A stretch of 64,000 nt of DNA from Parelaphostrongylus tenuis (Eukaryota > Nematoda > Chromadorea > Rhabditida > Metastrongylidae), in contig JAHQIW010007118.1 of NCBI GenBank assembly GCA_019055375.1, forward strand, positions 62,001 through 126,000, written 5' to 3'. Below are positions 24,507-34,245 of this stretch, piece by piece. A program made the translations under genes and the position numbers. Positions within the stretch are counted from its first letter, which is position 1, and each line of letters begins with the position of its first letter. The notes beneath the pieces are model-generated. The model was not told the DNA's origin, did not search any database, and saw only the letters and a program-made list of their open reading frames with translations.

Positions 24507-24508
<2 letters not shown>

Positions 24509-25813
24509 CTGCACTCCGATACCCTGACGGGACACTTACAGCTTCGAGAAGGGCTATGGAGAAAATCATCCACCAATACTACTCGGATCTCTTCGCTAGC
24601 CATGTCCTCTTACCGTCATATAAATTGAAAGAGGACGAATATGTCGTCCCACCGGTCTTCCCGTCCGAAATCCGACATGCTATATCGTCGTTGAAGAACA
24701 GAACAACACCCGGTCCAGACAGGATTAGACCAGAACTTCTGAAGAATCTGCCGATGGAAAACCAGCAAGACCGTATTGATGTTCAAAAAGAGAGACCTTC
24801 ACGACATAGGCAATTATCGCCCAACCTGCTTGCTGTACGTTGTCCATAAACTCTTTACTCGAGTCATCCTAAACAGGATTGACAGAACACTGGACGAAGG
24901 ACAGCCATGCGAACAAGCAGGGTTCCGAAAAGGATTTAGTACCATGGACCACATCCACACAATCACAAGATTCATTGAAGTTTCACGAGAGTACAAACAA
25001 CCACTTTGTCTCACTTTCATCGATCTGAAGAAAGCCTTTGATTCAGTGGAAACAGAAGCGGTTATAGAGGCTCTGGATAACCAGAGCATCCCTACTCGGT
25101 ACATAATGATCCTCCGTGAGCTTTATAAAGATTTCACGACCAAAATATCTCCATTCTACAACAATATCACCATTGACGTAAGAAGAGGGGTTCGACAAGG
25201 CGATACAATTTCGCCAAAACTATTCACTACCACCCCACGAAACGTCATGCGAACATTAGAATGGGACGAAATGGGAGTGAAAATAGACGGTCGACAATTA
25301 AACCATCTTCGCTTTGCTGACGATATCGTTCTCATAACACCAAACATCAGCCAAGCGTAACGAATGTTGACCGATTTCGATAACGCCTGTGGAAAGATTG
25401 GTCTTCAACTAAATCTAACGAAAACAATGTTCTTGAGTAACGGATGGGTTTCAAATGCCCCATTCACCCATTCACGCTCAACGGAAAGACAATCTCCGAA
25501 TGCTCCAGTTACGTCTATCTAGGTCGTGAAATCAACATGAAGAACGACCTAGCTCCAGAGTTGAGCAGGATGAAACGAGCGGCTTGGGGAACGTTTAAGA
25601 GCATCGAAGATGTAGCGAAGAGGACAAAAAACATCCGACTCCGTGCCCACCTTTTCGACTCGACGATTATCCTTGTATGCAGCAGAAACCTGGTCGCTAC
25701 GTAAGCAGGATGAAAGATCACTTGCCGTTATCGAACGCGCAGTCGAAAGGTAGATGCTAGGAGTATCCCGTATCTCGCAAATGAGAGAAAGGATCCAAGG
25801 TTTCGACTTACGT
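24507..25813 (+). mobile_element. RTE-clade non-LTR retrotransposon fragment, + copy
   Basis: 5'-truncated: it begins inside the linker before the RT domain (LRYPDGTLTASRRAMEKI) right after a TA microsatellite. It ends in the C-terminal region at the point where a minus-strand copy starts. About 95% identical by eye to the adjacent inverted copy at 25814-28516. A small internal deletion near 24745-24755 joins LLKNLP directly to the segment after the lost LARLFTRYLSE-type stretch. No terminal repeats, consistent with target-primed retrotransposition. Confidence 0.9.
24556..25704 (+). pseudogene. RTE reverse transcriptase, broken
   Basis: Three frames cover one RT: 24556-24849, 24776-25360 and 25444-25704. 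Motifs in order are RTTPGPDRIRPELLK, then GFRKGFSTMDHIHTITRFIE, motif A FIDLKKAFDSVE, motif B RGVRQGDTISPKLF and the catalytic box FADD at 25313-25324. Then come a stop (TAA) after ITPNISQA, and the post-RT segment SSYVYLGREINM and RLRAHLFDSTII. The catalytic aspartates are intact, but a deletion, a frameshift and an in-frame stop prevent function. Confidence 0.9.
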
Positions 25814-26868
25814 CAGAACGGCGTCTCTGATTTTCGATCGTTGACGTAGGTCGGGACTTCGGATCCTTTCTCTCATTTGCACGATATGGGATACTCCTAG
25901 CATCGACCTTTCGACTGCGCGATCGATAACGCCAAGTGATCTTTCATCCCGCTTATGTAGCGACCAGGTTTCTGTTGCATACGTCAGGACAGGGATAATT
26001 GTCGAGTCGAAAAGGTGGGCACGGAGTCGGATGTTTTTTGTCCTCTTCACTACATCTTCGATGCTTTTAAACGTTCCCCAAGCCGCTCGTTTACTCCTGC
26101 TCAACTCTGGAGCTAGGTCGTTCATCATGTTGATTTCACGACCTAGATAGACGTAACTGGAGCATTCGGAGATTGTCATTCCGTTGAGCGTGATGGGGCA
26201 TTTAGGAACCCATTCGCTCCTCATGAACATTGCTTCGTTAGATTCAGTTGAAAACCAATCTTTCCACAGGTGTTATCGAAATCGGTCAACATTCGTTCCG
26301 CTTGGCTGATGTTTGGTGTTATGAGAACGATGTCGTCAGCAAAGCGAAGATGGTTTAATTGTCGACCGTCAATTTTCAATCCCATATCGTCCCATTCTAA
26401 TGTTCGCATGACGTTTTGCAGGGTGGCATTGAACAGTTTTGGCGAAATTGTATCGCCTTGTCGAATCCCTCTTCTTATGTCAATGGTGATATTGTCGTAG
26501 AATGGAGATATTTTGGTCGTGAAATCTTCATAAAGCTAGCGAAGGATCATTATGTACCGAGTAGGGACGCCCTGGTTATCCAGAGCCTCTACAACCGCCT
26601 CTGTTTCCACTGAATCGAAGGCATTCTCCTTCAGAAGTTCTGGTCTAATCCTGTCTGGACCGGATGTTGTTCTGTTCTTCAACGACGATATAGCATGTCG
26701 GATTTCGGACGGGAGGACCGGTGGGACGACATATTCGTCCTCTTTCAATTTATATGACGGTAAGAGGACATGGCTAGCGAAGAGATCCGAGTAGTATTGG
26801 TGGATGATTTTCTCCATAGCCCTTCTCGAAGCTGTAAGTGTCCTGTCAGGGTATCGGAGTGCAATCAT
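25814..26868 (-). pseudogene. RTE reverse transcriptase, broken, internal deletion
   Basis: Frames 26868-26536, 26409-26221 and 26230-25808. The motif before the palm (RTTSGPDRIRPELLK) jumps directly to AFDSVETEAVVEALDNQGV, so about 110 residues, including the RKGF region and the front of motif A, are deleted near 26625. A later piece keeps HLRFADDIVLITPN (FADD codons at 26332-26343), then SSYVYLGREINMMNDLAPEL. It cannot encode a functional RT. Confidence 0.9.
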
Positions 26869-28162
26869 CTTGGTCTTATAGTTGGCGAAGCCTCGCTGTT
26901 TGCGAATTTCTTCCCAGCTTCTGCAGCTTCTGCCATAACTGCTGCTCTTCTCTCTTTGAGGTCTTCTTTTGTCGCTTCTCTGCAGCGTTTCGCAAATTCG
27001 GACATAAGGTTTCGGTTTCCTGCAGCTCGTGCAATTCCACGTTGACGTATCAGCTCGAGTGTCTGCGGAGACAAACTTCTCTTCGTGACCTTAGGACTCT
27101 CGGCTTTCATAGCGCTAACGTGAGGATATTCAACGAGTCGATCGTATTCTCTGTCGATGTTGTCGACAACGGTATCTTCCCAAGAGCCGACTAGTGATTT
27201 GAATACATCCCAGTTTATGGTAGTTCTGGGATATCGTTGTTTTAATTTATTGGCTTTCTCTCTTCTCCTCGAAAAATGGAAAGTTGCGCGAAGGAGGCGA
27301 TGGTCGGATCCCGAGTAGAACTTAGGAACAACAGCGAGATCGGTCAGGCAATATTTTTGATTTACTAAGATGTGATCTATTTCATTATGGTACTCTCCAT
27401 TGGGAGACTCCCACGTCCATCGCTGAGAAAGACGCTTTTGGAATTGCGAGTTACCATGGATGGTTTGGGTCGTCATGATAAACTTAGACAGCCTCTCACC
27501 CTGTTCATTCCCATCTAGCCCGTGGGTCCCTATGTGACGTTCTTCAGACGTTCTTCTCGGTCCAAATTTTGCGTCAAAATCTCCGACAATGACCTTGAAG
27601 AATGTATGATCTCCTCTGAAAAATTTTTTGAGGTTCATATAGAACGCTTCGACTTCGTCCTCGTCATAGCTTGATGTTGGTGCGTAAGCAACGAAGATTA
27701 TCAAAGCCGGCATAGAACCACATCTTTTCAACCGTAATCGTCCGATACGGGTTGTTAGTTGTTCGAACGAATAAATGTTCACGGTCAAATTCGATTTGGC
27801 GAGGACGCCAACGCCGCCGACACCTCTGCGATCGCATGTACCAAGGAACAAATCTTCTCCGGTGTCATAAGCGCTTAAAAAGGATGGCGCCTTCTCGTCT
27901 CAGCCAGGCCAATGACGTCGTACCTTATTCTTCTGGTTAGAATCAATAGATCTTCTACAGCGGATTGTTGAGCAAGGGTTCTTGCGTTGTAGGTACAGAT
28001 CGTCATTTTAGTCCGTTTCGATCTTGGCAGCCTAGTTCGGCTCTGAGATTTTAGCAGCCTCTCCACTCTCGTCCTACGTGGCGCTGCCGTACCAGGGGCT
28101 CTTTCGGGGTCAAGGGAGTGAGGCCCATATTTGTTACTGTTTTTTGGCATTTTGATACCCAA
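26865..28162 (-). pseudogene. RTE apurinic-like endonuclease domain (one frameshift)
   Basis: Two frames, 28162-27875 and 27851-26865, belong to one protein and are separated by a single-base shift at a T run near 27868-27872. Landmarks of the exonuclease-endonuclease-phosphatase fold are present: TICTYNART (catalytic Asn), GLAETRR (catalytic Glu), VAYAPTSSYDEDEVEAFY, VIVGDFDAKFG (normally GDFNAK, so Asn to Asp), WTWESPNGEYHNEIDHILV and GSDHRLLRA (catalytic His). The family nicks target DNA to prime reverse transcription. Of the three RTE copies in the window, only this one retains the domain. Confidence 0.9.
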
Positions 28163-28516
28163 CGTGTAGCTTGCCAGGCTCTAAACGTGGGGGCTGGGTA
28201 CTCACGAGTAGCTTGCCAGTCTCTCTCGGAGGAGCGGGAGGAGCTTATTTGTTGGAGGCGACTCCTAACCGCCTCCCATGTACTTCCCAGCCGCTTGACT
28301 GCAGGCTTTTGGCCGACTTGACTCGTAGAACTAGAGTTTATGTCAAGTCGGCGCTGCAGAAGCGAGGAGCTCGTCCCCTGAATCCACCTGCATCTCTGGA
28401 AAGCACGCGTTCGCTTTTGGTTCGCGTTTATTCCCCTATCCACCATCTGGGGACGCGCCACGTGCCCTCGCGACTAACCGGGCGGGATTCCTCAAAGAGA
28501 GAGGTCCGTGGGTCAG

Positions 28517-28578
28517 ATATATATATATATATATATATGTTATATATATATATATATATGTGTACATAAATATATATG
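28517..28578. repeat. TA microsatellite
   Basis: Uninterrupted TA at 28518-28538 and 28541-28560, bordering the 5' side of the minus-strand RTE copy. Confidence 0.95.
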
Positions 28579-28996
28579 CATGACATACTCGTTTTGTTAG
28601 AATGCCGTTAAGAGGTCGACAGTATGTTGATCGCAGACTTTATCGCACTAAAAGAATCCGCTGTACCCTACAGAGATCCCGTTTGCAGGGCCAAGACCCC
28701 TTTCTGATCCAATCGAGTTGGCGGTTGAATTTTCTGGTGACCTGACAACACTTCATCATCGTTGTTCCCATATTCACGGAGAAGTAGAGCTCGAACAACA
28801 TTCATTATGAGTTTAGTTTTTATGCATCGTTATACGATATACCTAATCTCTGTAAAGCTTATAGGAACAAATAGAATGGTGAAACGGGTAGACCGCTCTG
28901 CTACTTATAAAAGAGCACCTAATTGGAAAACTCAAGGCAGATAAACACTCCACAAGGTTCAGAGGGAACAAATATATAATAGAAGAGACCGACGAC

Positions 28997-29047
28997 GGTG
29001 CTACTGATGAAACCCCGGTGGGATGAAAGAGGCGCCTCTATAGCACT
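28997..29047 (+). ncRNA. hammerhead ribozyme, type I, complete by eye
   Basis: Stem I is 28997-29003 (GGUGCUA) with 29041-29047 (UAGCACU), seven pairs including one G-U. The CUGAUGA core is 29004-29010. Stem II is 29011-29024: an A-U closing pair, one mismatch, then CCC/GGG around a CGGU loop. GAAA is 29025-29028. Stem III is 29029-29038, GAGGCGCCUC, which is self-complementary, with A29028 pairing U29039. The predicted cleavage is after A29040. Every conserved core base is present. Short palindromic stem III is typical of hammerheads in Penelope-like elements and retrozyme-type repeats. Confidence 0.8.
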
Positions 29048-29288
29048 TTTACCCTGATGACTCGAACATATTATATCCTTATTAGATTAGTATTATTACA
29101 GCAAGTCTATGGGAAAGCGGTTGAATGGAGAAGTAAGATTCATTTCAAACCACAGGATCGACTACCCGTCACTGCAATGGTAATTTCATAACCTGGCTTG
29201 CAGTGATTTATTGCTCGGCGTTGATTCTTGCTCCAAGGATATTATCTGATAACATATCTCGAGCATCACTAGGTCTGATAGTATGAGA

Positions 29289-29348
29289 ACATGTTTTGAG
29301 CCTTTTATAAGGTCGAGCACGACCTCATAGAATGCTCAAAACATGTTA
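29289..29348. repeat. 60-bp palindrome
   Basis: AACATGTTTTGAGC at 29289 is mirrored by GCTCAAAACATGTT ending at 29348, with AGGTCGAGCACGACCT at the centre. It looks like two R6/R7 element ends fused head to head. Confidence 0.8.
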
Positions 29349-29416
29349 CCATATTGTCAGATTTTTATTGTTTTTGAGCAAGGTCTATAAAAGCAGGCAA
29401 ATGAAGAGGTAGCATA

Positions 29417-29645
29417 AGGTGTGTTATAACACTTATATAGTGCTAGACACATGCTGCGGCATTATTGCCTCATTAGTAGCACGGTGCCTCACGGTTGAGT
29501 CAATCCCTTGCAAGGGTATAAGCCCTATATAAAGGAATCGACGCCGAATTAAGAAATGTGGTAAAATCCAAAAATGAGCTGCAGGGAGGAGTTTCACGTT
29601 GTGACCTCGCGCCATACCACCAGCCAATTTTTCTGATCAGAGTGA
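29417..29645. repeat. R6 inverted-repeat element copy
   Basis: CACTTATATAGTGCTAGACACATG, then GCACGGTGCC and later GTATAAGCCC, matches R6 copies at 34.0 and 47.3 kb. On the minus strand the hammerhead has decayed: CUAAUGA for CUGAUGA and GCAG for GAAA, although stem I (GUGCUA/UAGCAC) and the GUC site survive. Confidence 0.65.
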
Positions 29646-29814
29646 AACACATTCCTACCGTATGCAAGACTTTGAGCGATTCGTCCTCAATGAATAATTG
29701 GGAGACTTGAAATCGACAAAACGGTGTTTGAGAAAAAGGTATTAACTGTATAAACCAAGATTTGTTTATAACGTTTCTCTGCTGAGGTTGAGATTATTTC
29801 ATTGGGCAGAATGC

Positions 29815-29872
29815 GAGTCAACTTGGTCTTGGCAGGCTCTGAGGAAGATGACTGCCAAAACGTTAGAGGTTA
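29815..29872 (+). repeat. decayed hammerhead-like repeat
   Basis: GGCTCTGAGGAAGATGACTG followed by CCAAAACGTTAG has the layout of the CUGANGA family, but with AAAA instead of GAAA and an eroded stem II. Confidence 0.4.
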
Positions 29873-29904
29873 TTTCATGATACCGAGTTATATTTAGAAG
29901 GCTG

Positions 29905-30090
29905 TGGCTGCGTGGTTGTGATGCTCGCCGCGGCGTATCACGGGGTTGATCCCCACTCTTAAACACTATTGAGCAGTCAACTATGAATGTCCTGTGGGAC
30001 GCCACAGTCAGGCCATATCGTCGACATTGCAAGGAGACGTGCTGGAGTCGGTATTCTACGACGTTCAAGACGAGGACGAGGAACGAACTG
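29905..30090 (+). repeat. tRNA-headed SINE, family shared with window end
   Basis: A box GTGGCTGCGTGGTTGTGATG, a B-box-like GGGGTTGATCCCC, and a body with GGCAT-free CAAGGAGACGTGC and GACGTTCAAGA. It is collinear with 63825-64000 over about 170 bp, including the tRNA-like head and the 3' tail, which supports retroposition of one SINE family. Confidence 0.75.
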
Positions 30091-30154
30091 AATACTAGGT
30101 CTGCACAGTGAAAAAACTGTGAGACGGATCAAATAAATGAATAGGAAATATGAA

Positions 30155-30159
30155 TGCAC

Positions 30160-30205
<46 letters not shown>
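30155..30205. repeat. TA microsatellite
   Basis: About 43 bp of uninterrupted TA at 30160-30202. Confidence 0.95.
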
Positions 30206-30206
<1 letters not shown>

Positions 30207-31689
30207 ACCAGTAAACCTCATTATTCCAAAGCTTCTTTGTTGGCTAAAGAATTTTGCAAGAAAAAGAGTTCATTACTGACAAGATCCTCTAAGCCAAGAC
30301 GGCGTTTGAAGTTTCTACCGAGAAGGGCAGCTAAGAGTAGCACTTCTCCAGAAACAAATATACATGTTAGAAATAAACGGAGATTTCACCGGCTTTTAAG
30401 CTTTAGTTGTGTGATAACAAGCAATTTTTAGCAGGTGGGAAACATTGGTGTATGATAAAAAAGCGAGTCAGGAATTGGCTACGAAAAGCGTGGCAGCAAT
30501 TCAAATAATTACCAGCAGAAATCACTAAAAGGCTTGAAAACGTTATGATCCATTGAATTTCCGTGTTCCTACTGCTTTTAAGCAGTTTTATGATGTTGCA
30601 ATTGTATATTTAAAATTACTGAGTGGTACGTGAAACCCCGGGCTTGAGTTGAACCCTCATTTTACCCATACAGCAGCACGTGCCCCTGTTATGAGTGAAA
30701 CTCATGTCCAACTCCCGCCCGTGGTTGAATGTGTTGCATAGCACCCAATATTTTTATATGCACCATTACGACATCATAGCTTTCCTAAACAGCAGCAGAA
30801 CAAAGAATTCTTACAGATTATGCATTTACAGCAGTTGTCAGTAGTAGTTTGGAGCTGAACAAAATTAACGATACATTAGACGGAGAGGCTGAAATTGCTA
30901 AGTGGGATGGAATCTCAGTGAAAAGTAGAAGGCTCATTTGTCAAAGGTAGGAACACAAACGTAACAAATGACTTTTCCGTATAAGAAAATAAATGCTTCG
31001 AGTGATTGTTCCGTAAACTCAGCATGTGTGAAGTTCAAAAAAATTGTTTACCAAAAAGAATAAATGCGGTGTGTGTACCGAGATTCAACTACATGAGTTT
31101 GAAGTAAGAAAATTTTAGAACAAGAGAGAAAGTTCCACTTTACTCACGATCACCCATTCAATGCAAATGTTGTTCAACAACGTTTAAGTGATGATGTGAT
31201 CTCTTAAAGAGTCGTACTGTGACATATATCTCAGCTTATGGCGCATTTTATAGATTTTACGACTCACTGTCTACAATATAAAGGTTTTTCTGTTTCATCG
31301 CGATAAATTTGTGACCTCTCTGAGACCATTATGCAACTCGCCCACTTTTTTACGTTTGAAGGCCCGTATTTTGGACACGTAAGCAATCGGACAAGCGGTG
31401 CTTCGCCGAGCATAACTCGATAGCACTCTTCAATTAGTTAAATCAACTGGATAGTTTATGCAGCTAATAGCCGGTATTACGTGGGAAATTTCATAACGCC
31501 TAATTTTTATTACATTTTTTATCCTGTTTCTTAAAGTTTCGTATTCAAACGTATTCAAAGTTGGGAGGAAACCGTATAAAGACTATGCATGGCATTTACG
31601 AAAAAGTTAAGCTTTTTTTGCAATCATTCAAAGCTGTGAGCTCAGCGAACTACGAGCTTCTTAGGCAAAAGCTCAGTCTTGTAAGACTT
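30206..31689. other. no firmly supported feature
   Basis: GAGTTGAACCCTC near 30648 is B-box-like, so a worn SINE may lie at about 30600-30740. An 80-codon open frame at 30203-30431 is basic and unsupported. Otherwise AT-rich. Confidence 0.3.
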
Positions 31690-31855
31690 GATAGCATAGA
31701 GACAGCAAAGTCGTTAGTGACTCAGGTCATACGAGACAAGGTGCTGGTTCGATCCCTACTCTTACAACCATCTGAGATAGCCTTAGTTAGCTACCTCTGA
31801 GATTGCAATAATCAACTCGACCAGCATTCTACGAAATCCATGAAGACGAAATCCT
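31690..31855 (+). repeat. tRNA-headed SINE-like repeat
   Basis: A perfect B box GGTTCGATCCC at 31747, with an eroded A box about 45 nt upstream, then a 3' body with CGACCAGCATTCTACGA that resembles the tails at 30050 and 63970. The + frame at 31561-31800 is a shadow. Confidence 0.55.
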
Positions 31856-32084
31856 TATGCAGTGGCCGAAGCAACACTTGAAATGTTTGAAGGCCTCTGT
31901 GGACGATGATTGTGAGGAAAAAAAATTTATGCAAGAAGAACTAGGATCAGCGCGGAAAATGTGATGACGACTCATGTAAAATAAGAGAGGACTACAGAGG
32001 AATGGAACCAAGGCTGAAGTGCCTGTTGAAAGCACCTCTAGCCACTGCGCTGATGCATAGCGCTTATATCTTGTTATACTGAAT

Positions 32085-32356
32085 TTTGTCAAGGATATAA
32101 CATGTTTTGAGCCATGATCTAAGTGCTTTAAAAGCCACAAGCTCGACTACCGGTCACTACAATGTCAGATAATTCCACCACTTGACCTGCGGTGACTATT
32201 GCTTGGCGTCGGTTCCTTCATAAGGATTATAGCCTCAAGGAATCGGCTGAACCGAGGGCGGTACTACTGATGAGTTTCGGTTGGACGAAATAAACGCCTG
32301 AATACCACTTAGACCGTGGCTCAAAACATGCGAAATCCTTGTCAGATTATTATTGT
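32085..32356 (+). repeat. R7 hammerhead-bearing inverted-repeat element, copy 2
   Basis: The ends are inverted: GTCAAGGATATAACATGTTT near 32091 and, mirrored, AACATGCGAAATCCTTG near 32331, each next to GGCTCAAAA or its complement. Inside, 32266-32300 reads CUGAUGA, a UUU/GGA-type stem II and GAAA, but stem I (GGUACUA with AUACCAC) no longer pairs through its whole length. So the core is kept and the stems have decayed. Confidence 0.6.
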
Positions 32357-32424
32357 TTGAACAAGGTCTATAAAAAAGCGGTCGATTGGAGAGGACTGTA
32401 TTTTGTATCACTTGGATACTTGGA

Positions 32425-33150
32425 TATTTAGATCTTTGGAAGGTCCGTCTTCACGAACTGTGCCACCTCAGCACATTTCTAATTCGTTTCTTCTTCTCGC
32501 GATTGTCGTCCATGGTGGTGGTTTGACTCGAGAATGGCGATTGGCCTCAATTTCATGCCGTGCTCTGTAAAACAACGGTAGTTGCGAGTACAGCTAAAAA
32601 ATCTTATCAAGAACATGTCCGCCCAACGTGTAGGCCGTCGATCTCGCAAACCGGTATATTCTCCTAGAGTCCACTTTACAGTGCATTTCGTTCACCTGTC
32701 GTCTTTGTCTTCTGTGACCAGTTCATCTTTGTTTCGCTACCGATGTACATTCATACATTCTGGATCACGAAGATGAGATAGGTTTCGGAGATTTGAGTTG
32801 CGCAAATCCGCTAGACGTTATGAGTGTCGACTAAACTTCGGAAGACATCGTTCAAGCTCTCTGTGAATTTCTGACAGCGGCTTTGACGTAATCGAAGTAT
32901 CAGCTCACGTTTCTGCTGCATAGCAGAGAGCTGGGGAAACTGCTGAGCCAAAAAGGTTGGCGCATTGTGTTTTGTCGTTAATTGTTCGGTGGCTTTCTTG
33001 AGAGGCCCGAACGCATCCCATGCTGCTCTCCTTCTTCTACCAAGTCCCTCCTTCATCTTATTCTCCATGTCCAGTGAACATCCAAGGTGCGCTTACTTGG
33101 TGGTCACCGTAATTGGAGATCCATCTAATTCATTTTTTCATCATTGAACC
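32425..33150 (-). mobile_element. second RTE-family remnant (C-terminal half)
   Basis: Reading from 33150 downwards, in changing frames: LDGSPITVTT, SLDMENKMKEGLGRRRRAAW, DAFGPLKKATEQL, then ANLFGSAVSPALCYAAET, RELERCLPKFSRHS, DDR and RDRRPTRWADMF, and finally NELEMC with GGTVREDGPSKD. This is the post-RT region of an RTE family distinct from the 24-28 kb copies. Several stops and frameshifts are present. The 3' side ends in short repeats (ATCCAAGT twice, minus strand) near 32412, typical of RTE tails. Confidence 0.85.
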
Positions 33151-33309
33151 TTCTTTTTTCTAATAAATTTTTGAGAAATCAAAAACTTCGTGGTTTTCGT
33201 GGTTTTCCATTGGGCATTTGGCCTGCACATCATCTGTGAGCGGTTTGTTAACTTGTTCATTCCTACTTTCGGTTTAATTTTGGCTTTAACAACATCTCCT
33301 AATCAACTA

Positions 33310-33382
33310 GTACGAAGATGGATCAAGAAATTCGCCGCCAAAGAGAAATTCCTTGGTATGGACATCGTGGCGTCGTACGGTG
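33310..33382 (+). CDS. weak candidate 5' exon
   Basis: CAACTAG|TACGAAG puts an acceptor-like (possibly trans-splice) site 7 nt before an ATG at 33318. The frame MDQEIRRQREIPWYGHRGVV runs to a strong donor (GTACG|GTGAGA). No following exon was identified, so this may be chance. Confidence 0.22.
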
Positions 33383-33969
33383 AGACGATCAATGAGAGGC
33401 CACAAAACCAAGGGATACGCAGTACATCCTTGGGACTGGATCTGTTGAACACGCAAACGACACGTATTCTGTTTCAGTGAAATCAAATACGCTGCTTAGA
33501 CAGTCGACCGGTGAATGATGCATAACGCAAAACATTTTTAAGACAGTGCCGCTTTTATCTCTGTGAACTTTTTTTAAAATGCAAGCTACACACTCAACAT
33601 CCGCTAAGATAATATGTAGTCCAGTCTATAAGAAAATGTCTGGTCGCCGTGGTTAGAGGAAAATGCGCATATCATGGGGCCCAAAATATGGTTGGGCTGA
33701 TTGTTCAACAAGAAGAACTGATAGATAAATTATAATACCGGCACAGATTATCACTTGCTATAAGCGAGATAGAAGAAACGTGGAAGGTTATTTGAAAGCT
33801 CAATCAATGCATCATGAAGACCCGAAAAAACAGCAGCAATGCAGATGCTGGGCTCAGTTCAATGACGCACGGATATCAAGATAAAACTAAAAAAACGGAT
33901 AGGTGAAAGTCCAAATAATCAAGATGTTAAGCAAAAATTCAAGAAAAACACATGTCGTCCTTATCTGAA

Positions 33970-34245
33970 AATATATTTTTGAGCCTTTCATTAGGTCTTT
34001 TATCGGCACTTATACAGTGCAAGACACATTTTTCGGCATAACACCCTCGTCAGTGCACGCTGCCTTTCGTCTGAATCTATCCCTTCTAGGAGGAACCCCC
34101 TCACATAAAGAATTCGTCGACGAAAATGTTACACTACGCGTGTAAAGTGAAAAATTGACTTCACACACTGCAGAGATAACATGTCTTGTGACAAGATCAC
34201 CGGACATTGTAATGAATTGCAGCTGATTGCTCAAAGCTGGTTTTT
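33970..34245. repeat. R6 inverted-repeat element copy with intact-core hammerhead
   Basis: TTTTTGAGCC, GGCACTTATACAGTGCAAGAC and TTTCGGCATAAC are collinear with 47320-47430. Further on, AAAGAATTCGTCGACGAAA matches the sequence split by the mariner at 11.07/12.34 kb. The hammerhead is listed separately. Confidence 0.7.
34017..34059 (-). ncRNA. hammerhead-like motif, core intact, stems weakened
   Basis: Minus strand: stem I CGUGCA (34059-34054), CUGACGA (34053-34047), stem II GG/CC only (third pair lost), GAAA (34034-34031), loop AUGU, cleavage triplet GUC (34025-34023), then UUGCAC. Stem I pairs with one bulged U. Core bases fit, but stem II is probably too weak for fast cleavage. Confidence 0.5.

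Larger units (their letters stand above)
25814..28516 (-). mobile_element. RTE-clade retrotransposon, minus copy with endonuclease and 5' region
   Basis: Reading from 28516 downwards: 5' leader, endonuclease ORF, linker, RT with an internal deletion, and C-terminal region. It is cut off at 25814, where it meets the + copy tail to tail. A TA microsatellite (28517-28560) adjoins the 5' side. The 3' end of the element (present in the 54960-56445 copy) is missing. GC content is clearly higher than the flanks. Confidence 0.9.
28930..29350 (+). repeat. R7 hammerhead-bearing repeat, copy 1 (partly tandem)
   Basis: Segments shared with 32085-32356 occur here in the order B-C-A-C: the hammerhead (28997-29047), CAAGTCTATGGGAAAGCGG (29103), CGACTACCCGTCACTGCAAT (29159) and, beyond it, CAAGGTCTATAAAAGC (29380). 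The two C segments are ~278 bp apart, so about one and a half units stand in tandem. Confidence 0.65.
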
